DNA from: Caulobacteraceae bacterium
GTDB taxonomy: Bacteria; Pseudomonadota; Alphaproteobacteria; Caulobacterales; Caulobacteraceae
DNA length: 32,378 bases
Direction of reading: 5' to 3'
NCBI GenBank assembly: GCA_019748055.1
Contig: JAIEQC010000062.1
Span: forward strand, 1 to 32,378
This document shows, piece by piece, positions 26,178-32,378 of this stretch. The translations under genes were made by a program, and so were the position numbers. How positions within the stretch are numbered: the first letter of the stretch is position 1; each line of letters opens with the position of its first letter. The notes below the pieces were generated by a model. The model did no database searches, was not told the origin of the DNA, and saw nothing but the letters and a program-made list of their open reading frames with translations.

Positions 26178-26846
26178 TTGCCCACCGCCCCCGCCAAGTC
26201 CAAGCTCGCCGCCCGATCCTCGCGCAAGCCCGCGCAGCGCGCGTGGCAGCGCATGCTGTCGGGCCGCCGGCTGGACCTGCTGGACCCCTCGCCCTTCGAC
26301 ATCGAGATCGAGGACATCGCCCATGGCTTGGCGCGCGTGGCCCGGTGGAACGGCCAGACGATCGGCGAGCACGCCTTTTCCGTCGCCCAGCACAGCGTGG
26401 TGGTGGAGGAGATCGTCGCACACATCCGGCCCGGCATCGCGCCGAAATGGCGGCTGGCGGCCCTGCTGCACGACGCCTCCGAATACGTGATCGGCGACAT
26501 GATCTCGCCGTTCAAGGCGGCGCTGGGCGTCAGCTACAAGGACTTCGAGGCACGGCTGGAGCACGCCATCCACATCCGCTTCGGCCTGCCGGCCAAGAAC
26601 CCGGTCGAGATCAAGAAGCTGATCAAGGAGGCCGACAAGGCCTGCGCCTTCTTCGAGGCGACGCAGTTGGCGGGTTTCTCGGAGGAAGAGGCGCTGGGTT
26701 TCTTCGGCGCTCCGCCGCCCGGATACGACCTGCACATCACGCCGCTGAGCGCCACGGAGGCGCAGGCGCGCTACGTCGAGCGCTACCGCACCCTGGCCGA
26801 GGCCATGGGCACGGTGGCCGGCGCCGACGCCTGGCATACGGAGTGA
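26178..26846 (+). CDS. HD-domain phosphohydrolase (YfbR-like)
   Basis: A 222-residue protein with an HD fold: QHSVVVEEI, LLHDASEYVIGD carrying the His-Asp metal pair, and KEADKACAFFEATQLAG. The family includes YfbR-type 5'-nucleotidases, but substrate cannot be inferred. The start is set at the TTG at 26178-26180, which follows AGGAAG; another TTG lies at 26142. It ends three bases before the NadQ-like gene and is probably co-transcribed with it. A link to NAD or nucleotide metabolism is suggested only by that neighbour. Confidence 0.85.
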   Translation: MPTAPAKSKLAARSSRKPAQRAWQRMLSGRRLDLLDPSPFDIEIEDIAHGLARVARWNGQTIGEHAFSVAQHSVVVEEIVAHIRPGIAPKWRLAALLHDASEYVIGDMISPFKAALGVSYKDFEARLEHAIHIRFGLPAKNPVEIKKLIKEADKACAFFEATQLAGFSEEEALGFFGAPPPGYDLHITPLSATEAQARYVERYRTLAEAMGTVAGADAWHTE

Positions 26847-26848
26847 CC

Positions 26849-27787
26849 ATGGCGGATCAGGTCACGGGATCAGGCGTCCGCATCGGTCTGTCCGCCGTGA
26901 TCATGGCGATCCGCGACGGCCGGGCCTGCGTCCTGACCACCGCGTCCGAAGAGGGCCTCGCCGCCCTGCCCTTCGGCCCCTTCGACCCGGTGCGCGACCG
27001 CACCTTCGAGCGGGCGCTGCGGGACTTCGTGACGGCCCAGACGGGCTTCCGGCTCGGGTTCGTCGAGCAGCTGTACACCTTCGGCGACGCGGGGCGGGCC
27101 AGCCCGCGCGCGACGCCGGGACCGACGGGGGCGCGGGAGGTTTCCGTGGGCTATCTGGCCCTGACCGCAGAGGCGTCCGACCCGCCGGGATCGGCCAGAT
27201 GGACGCCGGTGCTGGACTTCTTTCCTTGGGAAGACCGCCGCGGCGGGGCGCCCGCCGTTCAGCCCGCGATCGACGACGCCCTGACCCGCTGGGCCGGAGA
27301 AGACGCGAAGCGGCGCGGGCGGGTGGACGCGCTGTTCGCGGGCGGCGAGGCGCGCTGGTCGGAAGCGCGCGTGCTGGAACGCTACGAACTGCTTTACGAG
27401 GCGGGCGTCGTGGCCGAGGCCGCGCGCGACGCCGAGCGGGCCGCGCCATCGAGCGCGCCGGGCCGGGTCATGGCGTCGGATCACCGGCGCATCCTTGCGA
27501 CCGGTCTGGGACGGCTGCGGTCCAAGCTGCGGTACCGCCCCGTGCTGTTCGACCTGACGCCGCCGACCTTCACCCTGTCGCAGTTGCAGGCCGCGGCCGA
27601 GGCTGTGACGGGCGTCGCCCTCCACAAGCAGAACTTCCGCCGGGGCGTGGAGCGGACAGGCCTGGTCGCCCCCACCGGCGGATTCTCGACGGGAACCGGT
27701 GGGCGCCCTGCCGCCCTGTTCCGCGCCACGGGCGTCGATCCGACCGACGGCCAGGCGCCGGGCCTGCCCCTGCCCGCGCTCCGGTGA
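26849..27787 (+). CDS. nadQ: NadQ-like regulator (Nudix-like plus winged helix)
   Basis: A 312-residue protein. The N-terminal half resembles a Nudix fold (IGLSAVIMAIRDGRACVL, LPFGPFDPVRDRTFERALRDF, VEQLYTFGD, VSVGYLALT) but I see no full catalytic Nudix box, and the C-terminal part has a winged-helix region (FTLSQLQAAAEAVTGVALHKQNFRRGVERTGLV split over about 245-275). This layout fits the COG4111 family, called NadQ, a repressor of NAD synthesis genes in alphaproteobacteria. The ATG at 26849 comes three bases after the HD gene stop. The likely ligand is a nicotinamide or ADP-ribose type nucleotide; this is from family knowledge. Earlier upstream residues in this frame overlap the HD gene and are not coding. 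Confidence 0.83.
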   Translation: MADQVTGSGVRIGLSAVIMAIRDGRACVLTTASEEGLAALPFGPFDPVRDRTFERALRDFVTAQTGFRLGFVEQLYTFGDAGRASPRATPGPTGAREVSVGYLALTAEASDPPGSARWTPVLDFFPWEDRRGGAPAVQPAIDDALTRWAGEDAKRRGRVDALFAGGEARWSEARVLERYELLYEAGVVAEAARDAERAAPSSAPGRVMASDHRRILATGLGRLRSKLRYRPVLFDLTPPTFTLSQLQAAAEAVTGVALHKQNFRRGVERTGLVAPTGGFSTGTGGRPAALFRATGVDPTDGQAPGLPLPALR

Positions 27788-27856
27788 CGACGCCCCTTGC
27801 GGCCGGGCGCGGCCCCGACTAGAGAAGCCGTCCTTCAACCGAGACTTCGGCGCCGC

Positions 27857-27946
<90 letters not shown>

Positions 27947-27981
27947 CCGATGCCTCGCAGCAGAGCTATCTTTACAGGTTC

Positions 27982-28001
27982 GGCTACGCCGCTTCGTAGC
28001 C
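27982..28001. terminator. Possible terminator hairpin
   Basis: GGCTACG and CGTAGCC pair perfectly around CCGCTT in the short gap between tRNA-Ser and the converging SDR gene. No long T-run follows on either strand, so termination is uncertain. Confidence 0.4.
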
Positions 28002-28013
28002 TGAAGCGCATCA

Positions 28014-28898
28014 CTATGCGTTTTGGCTTCCGGAGCGTTCCGTGCTGGCGACCTCGCGCTGGGCCTGGACGAAGCCGTAGGCCGGCACGATCTCTCCGTC
28101 GCGCGACGAGACCTGGCCCCAGGCCTCGATCAGCCGGTCGGCGGCATCACCCCCCTCACCGATGTATGTGCCCGCCGTCAGGGTCACGTAGGCGCGGGCG
28201 AAGTGGCCGGCACCGGCGTTGACGATGGCGCGCGTCGGCGCGTCGTCGCCGCACAGCAGGGCCAGGGCGGGGCTGACCAGCGCCGGCGACAGCCGGGCCA
28301 GGGCCTCTGGCGGCAGCAACCCCTCGGTCATGCCGGTTGCGGCGGTGGGCGCCAGGCAATTGACGCGGATGCCGTACTTCTCGCCCTCGATGGCGAGGGT
28401 CTGCATGAGCCCCACCAACGCCATCTTGGCCGCGCCGTAGTTGGCTTGGCCGAAGTTACCGTAGAGCCCGGACGACGAGGTCGTCATGACGATGCGGCCG
28501 TGTTCTTGAGCCCGCATGGTCTCCCATACCGCCTTGGAGCAGACGACCGCGCCCATCAAATGAACGTCGACGATCAGGCGGAAGTCGGCCAGGTCCATCT
28601 TGGCGAAGCTCTTGTCGCGCAGGATGCCCGCGTTGTTGACCAAGGCGTCGACGCGGCCCCAGCGCTCCACCGTGCGGGCCACCATGTCGGCGACCGCCGC
28701 CTCGTCCGTCACCGAGCAGCCGATGGCCAGGGCGTCGCCGCCCGCAGCGCGGATCTCGTCCGCCACGGCCTCGGCCGCCTCGCCGTTCATGTCGTTGACG
28801 ACCACTGCCGCGCCGCGCCGGGCCAGGAACAGCGCGTGCTCGCGCCCCAGACCTCCACCCGCGCCCGTGACGACGGCGACGCGCCCCTGCATGCTCAT
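28014..28898 (-). CDS. Short-chain dehydrogenase/reductase
   Basis: A 294-residue NAD(P)-dependent oxidoreductase of the SDR class. The nucleotide loop is TGAGGGLG (residues 11-18), NNAG is at about 88-91, and the catalytic Ser, Tyr and Lys are in TTSSSGLYGNFGQANYGAAK. The long C-terminal extension (THGEGG-like YIGEGGDAADRLIEAWGQVSSRDGEIVPAYGF) resembles the dehydrogenase half of the peroxisomal multifunctional enzyme type 2, so a 3-hydroxyacyl-CoA or steroid-type substrate is likely. The ATG is at 28896-28898, with another two codons later. It is divergent from tspO. Confidence 0.9.
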   Translation of the reverse strand: MSMQGRVAVVTGAGGGLGREHALFLARRGAAVVVNDMNGEAAEAVADEIRAAGGDALAIGCSVTDEAAVADMVARTVERWGRVDALVNNAGILRDKSFAKMDLADFRLIVDVHLMGAVVCSKAVWETMRAQEHGRIVMTTSSSGLYGNFGQANYGAAKMALVGLMQTLAIEGEKYGIRVNCLAPTAATGMTEGLLPPEALARLSPALVSPALALLCGDDAPTRAIVNAGAGHFARAYVTLTAGTYIGEGGDAADRLIEAWGQVSSRDGEIVPAYGFVQAQREVASTERSGSQNA

Positions 28899-29060
28899 GC
28901 GACTGCTCCCGCTTGGATGACCGTGTTGCGATCGGCTTTGCGGCGCGAGCGGGCCGATGGCAAGAGGCGGCTCGGCGTGATCCCCGAGGCCCCGCGGGCG
29001 TTACAGGAAGAAGGCTGCTATGGCCGCGCGGTGGCCTTCCGCCTACCAAGGAGACCGAGG

Positions 29061-29531
29061 ATGGACGCCGAAGCCTGGACCTCGCTCGCGGCCTTCGCCG
29101 GGGCCAACGTCGCCGCCGCGGCCTCCGGGGCCCTGTTCAAGCCGGGCGACTGGTACGCGTCGCTGAACCGGCCGGGTTGGACGCCGCCGAACTGGGCTTT
29201 TCCGCTGGTCTGGCTGGTGATGTTCAGCCTGAACGCTGCGTCCGGCTGGCTGGTCTGGCGGGCGCACGGGCCCGAGGCGGCGGCCGCGCTGGTGGTCTAC
29301 GGCGGATCGCTGGTGTTGAACGCGGCCTGGTCGTGGCTGTTCTTCGGGCGGCGGCGCATGGATCTGGCGCTGGTGGACGTCGGCCTATTGTGGCTGTCGA
29401 TCGCCGCCGTGATCGCCCTGTTCCGGCCGCTGAGCCCTTTGGCGGCCCTGTTGCTGCTGCCCTATCTCGGCTGGGTCACGATCGCGGCGGCGCTGAACCT
29501 GCGGATGATCCAGCTGAACCCCAAGGCCTGA
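29061..29531 (+). CDS. tspO: TspO/MBR family membrane protein
   Basis: A 156-residue inner or outer membrane protein with five hydrophobic helices. The family core is clear: WYASLNRPGWTPPNWAFPLVW, then GWLVWRA, LVLNAAWSWLFFGRRRMDLAL and PYLGWVTIAAALNL. TspO binds porphyrins and in Rhodobacter sphaeroides lowers expression of photosynthesis genes in oxygen. Here it converges on pufM, which supports a role in pigment control in this organism. ATG 29061 follows AAGGAG; the long frame upstream is antisense to the SDR gene and not coding. The gap of 162 bases before the start should hold the promoter, but no PpsR-type TGT-N12-ACA palindrome was found by eye. Confidence 0.93.
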   Translation: MDAEAWTSLAAFAGANVAAAASGALFKPGDWYASLNRPGWTPPNWAFPLVWLVMFSLNAASGWLVWRAHGPEAAAALVVYGGSLVLNAAWSWLFFGRRRMDLALVDVGLLWLSIAAVIALFRPLSPLAALLLLPYLGWVTIAAALNLRMIQLNPKA

Positions 29532-29538
29532 AACGATG

Positions 29539-29572
29539 AAGGCCCCCCGCCGCATGGCGAGGGGCCTCCTTA
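29539..29572. terminator. Bidirectional terminator between tspO and pufM
   Basis: AGGCCCC pairs with GGGGCCT, and inside it CGCC pairs with GGCG around loop GCAT, leaving one mismatch. It sits between the stops of the converging tspO and pufM genes. T-runs are weak (TCCTT and TTCATC), but a stem of 11 pairs should stop or stabilise both transcripts. Confidence 0.65.
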
Positions 29573-29586
29573 GACCATGATCAAGT

Positions 29587-30507
29587 TCAGCGCGCGTAGT
29601 TGTGCGCGATGGCCCAGTCGTACCAGTTGTCCACCACCGTGCCGGTCAGCAGGATGCCGATGCCGCCGGTCAGCGTGGTCAGGACGGCGAACCACCAGGC
29701 CCAGCGGTGCACCGACTCGATCGTGGCGTTCCAGCCCATGGTCCAGCGCCAGAACAGGGCGCCGCGCTCGGCTCCCGTGCCGCGGTCGGTGATCTGCTCG
29801 ACCTCGCGCTCCAGCGAGTAGCGGCCGCAGGCCAGCACGGTCGCGCCGTGCATGGCGAACAGCAGGGTCGAGCCGTACAGGAAGGCGATCGAGAGCGCGT
29901 GGAACGGGTTGTAGAACAGGTTGCCGTAGGTGATCGAGAATGCGCCGGTCCAGTCCAGGTGCGGGAAGATGCCGAACGGCACCGCCTCGGACCAGCTGCC
30001 CATCATGATCGGGCGGATGAAGCCCAATACCAGCATCAGCCAGATCGCCGAAGCGAAGGCCCAGGTGGTGTGGCTGCCCAACCCCAGCGCCTTGGCCCTC
30101 AGATAACTGCGCACGCACCAGGTGATCACCGACACCGTCATGAAGAAGCCGGCGATCAGCCACCAGCCCCCCTCGGCCAACGGCGGCAGGATGGCCAGGC
30201 CGTATTCCGGCGCGGGCGGATAGAGCCCCAGCCACGGGAGTTGGCGGATGAACTCCGCCGGGTTCCAGCCCACCGAGGCGAACATGTTCAGCCCGATGAT
30301 CTCGAACGCGAGGAAGCCGGTCAGCAGCGAGATGACGCCGGTCCAGCCAAGATAGACAGGCCCGATCTGCGCGTTGCCGATGCGGCCCATGAGGTGGAGG
30401 AAGCCCGGCTTGCCGACCCGGTCGTTGGGGCCGTCGGCCAGGTCGGGCCCCAGCTCGGGGACCCCGCGGACCTGCACCTGGGTGAAGAGGTTCTGATAGA
30501 GAGCCAT
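29587..30507 (-). CDS. pufM: Photosynthetic reaction centre M subunit
   Basis: A 306-residue integral membrane protein with five transmembrane helices. It binds half of the special pair bacteriochlorophylls, the iron and the primary quinone in the type II reaction centre. Residues equivalent to the Rhodobacter ligands are kept: His183 and His203 (bacteriochlorophyll), His220, Glu235 and His267 (iron), Trp253 (QA pocket) and Tyr211, which speeds the first electron transfer. The opening [15 protein letters not shown] and closing [11 protein letters not shown] are standard. The ATG follows GGGAGG; pufL ends 17 bases upstream. No pufC follows, so the reaction centre probably takes electrons directly from a soluble or anchored cytochrome c. 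Confidence 0.98.
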   Translation of the reverse strand: MALYQNLFTQVQVRGVPELGPDLADGPNDRVGKPGFLHLMGRIGNAQIGPVYLGWTGVISLLTGFLAFEIIGLNMFASVGWNPAEFIRQLPWLGLYPPAPEYGLAILPPLAEGGWWLIAGFFMTVSVITWCVRSYLRAKALGLGSHTTWAFASAIWLMLVLGFIRPIMMGSWSEAVPFGIFPHLDWTGAFSITYGNLFYNPFHALSIAFLYGSTLLFAMHGATVLACGRYSLEREVEQITDRGTGAERGALFWRWTMGWNATIESVHRWAWWFAVLTTLTGGIGILLTGTVVDNWYDWAIAHNYAR

Positions 30508-30524
30508 GTTTTTCCCTCCCGCGC

Positions 30525-31349
30525 CTATTGCCAGATCGGCAGGTTGCGCCAGCCGTCCCACCATTCGGGCCAGCCTTCGGCCCAATACGGGCCGCTTATG
30601 ATCATGCAGACCGCGCTCCAGAACCCGGCGCTGAGGGCCAGGAACAGGCCGACGCGGTGGATGCCCAACGTGCCGACGGAATAGCCGATGAAGTCGCGGA
30701 AGAAGCCGTCCTCATGCTCGGGCTGGCGCACTTCCTTGCCCTTGCCGGGATTGGTGGCCGCCAGGATCAGCGAGCCGTGCAGAGCCAACGCCAGCGTCGT
30801 CGCGAAGAAGAAGCTGATCGCGATCATGTGGGCGGGATTGTAGTGGAAGTTGATGTACTGGTACCCGGTGTTGGACACCCAATCGAGATGGCTCCAGATG
30901 CCATACGGGAAACCATGTCCCCAGGCGCCCATCAACAGCGGCCGGAACACCACCAGCGTCATATAGGCGAGGATGGCGAAACCGAAGGCGACGGGCACGT
31001 GGTAACCGATGCCGAGCTTTCGACAGATCTCCACTTCGCGCATCGCCCATGAGACGAAGGCGCCGATCGCGCAGATGGTGACCAGCTGCCAGATGCCGCC
31101 TTCCGCCAAGGGCGCGAAGGACAGTCCGTATTCCAGCGGCGGCGGGTTGATCGAAATCAGCCACGGGTTCCACGTGTCCCCCATGGATGCGCCGTAGACG
31201 ATCAACGCCGTGCCCAGACTGGCGAAGAACGCCGTCAGGACGCCGAAGAAGCCGACGTAGAACGGCCCGACCCAGTAGTCGAAAAGGTCGCCCCCGATCA
31301 GGGTCCCCCCTCGGACGCGATACTTTCGCTCGAAACTCAGCAAGGCCAT
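30525..31349 (-). CDS. pufL: Photosynthetic reaction centre L subunit
   Basis: A 274-residue five-helix membrane protein. Key residues are all present: His154 and His174 (bacteriochlorophyll ligands), His169 (hydrogen bond to the special pair), His191 and His231 (iron), and the QB proton path residues Glu213, Asp214 and Ser224. The start [17 protein letters not shown] is typical. It is a few residues shorter at the C-terminus than the Rhodobacter sphaeroides protein. The gene follows pufA after 117 bases that include a long hairpin, and precedes pufM by 17 bases. Confidence 0.98.
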   Translation of the reverse strand: MALLSFERKYRVRGGTLIGGDLFDYWVGPFYVGFFGVLTAFFASLGTALIVYGASMGDTWNPWLISINPPPLEYGLSFAPLAEGGIWQLVTICAIGAFVSWAMREVEICRKLGIGYHVPVAFGFAILAYMTLVVFRPLLMGAWGHGFPYGIWSHLDWVSNTGYQYINFHYNPAHMIAISFFFATTLALALHGSLILAATNPGKGKEVRQPEHEDGFFRDFIGYSVGTLGIHRVGLFLALSAGFWSAVCMIISGPYWAEGWPEWWDGWRNLPIWQ

Positions 31350-31409
31350 GACGGTCTCCGTCCCTTGTCCGCATCTTCTTTGTGCGGGTCGATGATCTTC
31401 AGCAGGGGT

Positions 31410-31450
31410 CGCGACGGACGGAACCGGATCGCTCCGTTTCCGCCCGCGCG
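31410..31450 (-). promoter_or_regulatory. Intercistronic hairpin between pufA and pufL
   Basis: In the puf RNA, GGGCGGAAACGG pairs with CCGGUUCCGUCC around loop AGCGAU, with one G-U pair and one A-G mismatch; four to five more outer G-C pairs form after a one-base bulge. Stable hairpins at this place in Rhodobacter protect the upstream pufBA message from 3' to 5' decay and raise antenna over reaction-centre protein. Confidence 0.78.
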
Positions 31451-31466
31451 CCGCATGAGCGGTCCC

Positions 31467-31640
31467 TTAAGGCGTGGCGCCGGCCATAGCCGCCGCCTGT
31501 GCCCGTTCCGCGCCGTCGATCCAGTTGTACCGAGGCGAGCTGAGCAGGATGAAGTGGATCAGCAGAGCCAGGGTGAACAGAAAGACGAACATGGCGACGA
31601 GCGCCCGTCGGGGATCGAATAGGAGCCAAATTCTCCACAT
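31467..31640 (-). CDS. pufA: Light-harvesting 1 alpha polypeptide
   Basis: A 57-residue single-helix membrane protein. It starts [14 protein letters not shown] on the cytoplasmic side; the bacteriochlorophyll ligand is His29 in [10 protein letters not shown], and the periplasmic RYNWIDG motif is typical of LH1 alpha. The tail is Ala-rich. The length is usual for the family. The ATG at 31638-31640 follows GGAGG at eight bases. It pairs with the beta peptide encoded upstream to form the ring around the reaction centre. Confidence 0.96.
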   Translation of the reverse strand: MWRIWLLFDPRRALVAMFVFLFTLALLIHFILLSSPRYNWIDGAERAQAAAMAGATP

Positions 31641-31656
31641 GACTTAGTCCTCCATT

Positions 31657-31704
31657 GCCGCTTGGCGGCTCTAGTGGGCGGTCCCGGCCGCGAACGACCG
31701 GACC
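31657..31704 (-). promoter_or_regulatory. Hairpins between pufB and pufA
   Basis: Two stems occur in the 83-base gap. At 31680-31704 the RNA has GGUCC-GGUCG, a UUCG loop, and CGGCC-G-GGACC, giving ten pairs with one bulged G. At 31657-31669 GCCGC pairs with GCGGC around three bases, just upstream of the pufA ribosome binding site. They could tune the alpha/beta ratio or RNA stability. Confidence 0.6.
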
Positions 31705-31723
31705 CGTCGGGTTGTGGGGAAGT

Positions 31724-31885
31724 TCAGGCCCCCAGCCAGGGCTTCCACATCCACACCAGCACATGGGCCGCGATCGCGATGACCGTGAACCCGATGAAGC
31801 TGGACATGAAGATGCCGTGGAATTCCTTGGCGGCTTCCGGCGTGAGACCCGTGAGGGACCCCGTCGAGTCGGTTACGTTAGACAT
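31724..31885 (-). CDS. pufB: Light-harvesting 1 beta polypeptide
   Basis: A 53-residue single-helix membrane protein. The polar N-terminus is followed by LTPEAAKEFHGIF, and the membrane helix carries the bacteriochlorophyll ligand His41 in AAHVLVWMWKPWLGA; the aromatic W..W.PW end is diagnostic of LH1 beta. The ATG at 31883-31885 follows AAAGGAGGAG, one of the strongest ribosome binding sites in the window, as expected for an abundant antenna protein. It is the first classical gene of the puf set, 136 bases after bchZ. Confidence 0.96.
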   Translation of the reverse strand: MSNVTDSTGSLTGLTPEAAKEFHGIFMSSFIGFTVIAIAAHVLVWMWKPWLGA

Positions 31886-32025
31886 ATCTCCTCCTTTCGT
31901 TGGAGCGGTGTTCGGCCCCGGGAGATTTCCGGAACCGGCTTCGCCGCCCGGACGAGCCGGACGACGAACGGTGAGCCGGGGCTTGCGCCCGCGGCGATCG
32001 GGGAGGCGGAGACGGCGCGCGTCAT
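31873..32025 (-). CDS. Possible 50-residue gene or leader between bchZ and pufB
   Basis: An open frame of 50 codons begins with an ATG whose ATGA overlaps the bchZ stop, with GGGAGG six bases upstream, and ends with TAA 13 bases inside pufB in another frame. The predicted peptide is basic (about six Arg, two Lys), has no membrane helix and does not resemble PufQ, which occupies this place in Rhodobacter. It could be a real small protein, a translated leader that couples bchZ to pufB, or chance in GC-rich DNA. Confidence 0.4.
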   Translation of the reverse strand: MTRAVSASPIAAGASPGSPFVVRLVRAAKPVPEISRGRTPLQRKEEICLT

Positions 32026-32378
32026 GCCGCCCTCCCGCTCAGGACGATGGCGTTGGCGGCGGCGAGGCGGTCCAGCGTGACCCGGTCCTCTCCGGCCTGG
32101 CGGGCGGCGCGCTCCGCGGCGTCCCTCAGGCGTTTGGCCGCGGAAATGCGAACGATTACGGGCTGCGAGGCGACCAGCTTTTCCAGCTCGTCGGACGCCG
32201 CATCTTCCCAGACGATCTCGGCGTGCGGCCGCGCCGGCGTGGCCTCGACCGCGTCCAGCTGGGAAGCCAGCGGCAGGATGGCGAAGAGCGCATCGAACAG
32301 GGCGTTGCAGACCTCCTGGATCAGGAAGGTGCAGCCCGCGTAGCCCATGAAGGGCGTGCCCGTATGCCTGCGGATCGC
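32022..32378 (-). CDS. bchZ: Chlorophyllide a reductase subunit Z, C-terminal part
   Basis: Only the last 118 residues are inside the window; the gene continues past the right edge. The sequence TGTPFMGYAGCTFLIQEV followed by NALFDALFAILPL is characteristic of the end of BchZ. With BchX and BchY it forms the nitrogenase-like enzyme that reduces ring B of chlorophyllide a to make bacteriochlorophyll. The last 70 residues are a helical, Ala-rich tail with VRISAAKRLRDAAERAARQAG, which is normal for this subunit. The order bchZ then pufB is common in proteobacterial photosynthesis clusters. Confidence 0.95.
   Translation of the reverse strand, partial: AIRRHTGTPFMGYAGCTFLIQEVCNALFDALFAILPLASQLDAVEATPARPHAEIVWEDAASDELEKLVASQPVIVRISAAKRLRDAAERAARQAGEDRVTLDRLAAANAIVLSGRAA

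Noticed and set aside
28023..29060. Possible N-terminal extension of tspO
   Set aside because: The upstream part of the frame is antisense to the SDR gene; TspO proteins begin close to the ATG at 29061, which has a strong ribosome binding site.
29532..29586. Looked for pufC after pufM
   Set aside because: Only 55 bases and a terminator lie between pufM and the converging tspO, so no cytochrome subunit gene is present there.
31886..32021. Looked for PpsR/CrtJ-type TGT-N12-ACA sites before pufB
   Set aside because: No matching palindrome was seen by eye; this does not exclude a promoter inside bchZ or further upstream.

Overview
The window is GC-rich (roughly two-thirds G+C), densely coded and reads as chromosome of an alphaproteobacterium of the Caulobacterales, most like a Brevundimonas-type organism. 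This rests on an SpmX-like polar muramidase-homologue, a flagellin/FlaF/FlbT/FlbA cluster arranged as in Caulobacter, and an alphaproteobacterial housekeeping operon (murA, DUF2948, UPF0262, infA, maf, rng-like, yacG). At the right edge lies part of a photosynthesis gene cluster (bchZ, pufB, pufA, pufL, pufM), so the organism is probably an aerobic anoxygenic phototroph.

Layout, left to right. (1) 1-156: start of an exported Ala/Pro-rich protein on the minus strand. (2) 484-559: tRNA-Phe, then a nested inverted-repeat element at about 622-780. (3) 782-5310, all minus: a cell-wall and translation operon of eight genes, joined mostly by ATGA/GTGA stop-start overlaps. (4) 5408-7945: tRNA-Thr, a small secreted hypothetical, MsrB, and a degenerate S41 peptidase-like exported protein. 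(5) 8143-11763, plus: propionyl-CoA carboxylase alpha subunit and a secreted M28 aminopeptidase. (6) 11779-14424: hybrid histidine kinase and lipB on minus, a FliN-like protein on plus. (7) 14478-19944, plus: tRNA-Leu, mgtE, spmX, isovaleryl-CoA dehydrogenase, a GNAT acetyltransferase with no canonical start codon at its natural beginning, and an ExoD-family membrane protein. (8) 19947-23722: flagellin, flaF and flbT on minus, with divergent flbA-like TPR gene on plus. (9) 23757-27787, plus: an acidic protein, a 48-residue FPASDP peptide, MoxR ATPase, lipoprotein, HD hydrolase and a NadQ-like regulator. (10) 27857-29531: tRNA-Ser, an SDR dehydrogenase on minus, and tspO on plus. (11) 29587-32378, minus: pufM, pufL, pufA, pufB and the end of bchZ.

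The photosynthesis segment is the most distinctive part. PufL and PufM keep every bacteriochlorophyll, iron and quinone-pocket residue that I checked against the Rhodobacter sphaeroides numbering. The two LH1 peptides keep their ligand histidines. Strong hairpins lie between pufB and pufA and between pufA and pufL, where they are expected to set the ratio of antenna to reaction centre. There is no pufC after pufM; instead tspO, a gene tied to photopigment control in Rhodobacter, converges on pufM across a shared terminator. A 50-codon reading frame with its own Shine-Dalgarno is coupled by ATGA to the bchZ stop and runs into the pufB start; it is a candidate undescribed small gene or leader.

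Start codons were chosen by me from overlaps, ribosome binding sites and domain limits, and several differ from the longest possible reading frame. No database search was possible.
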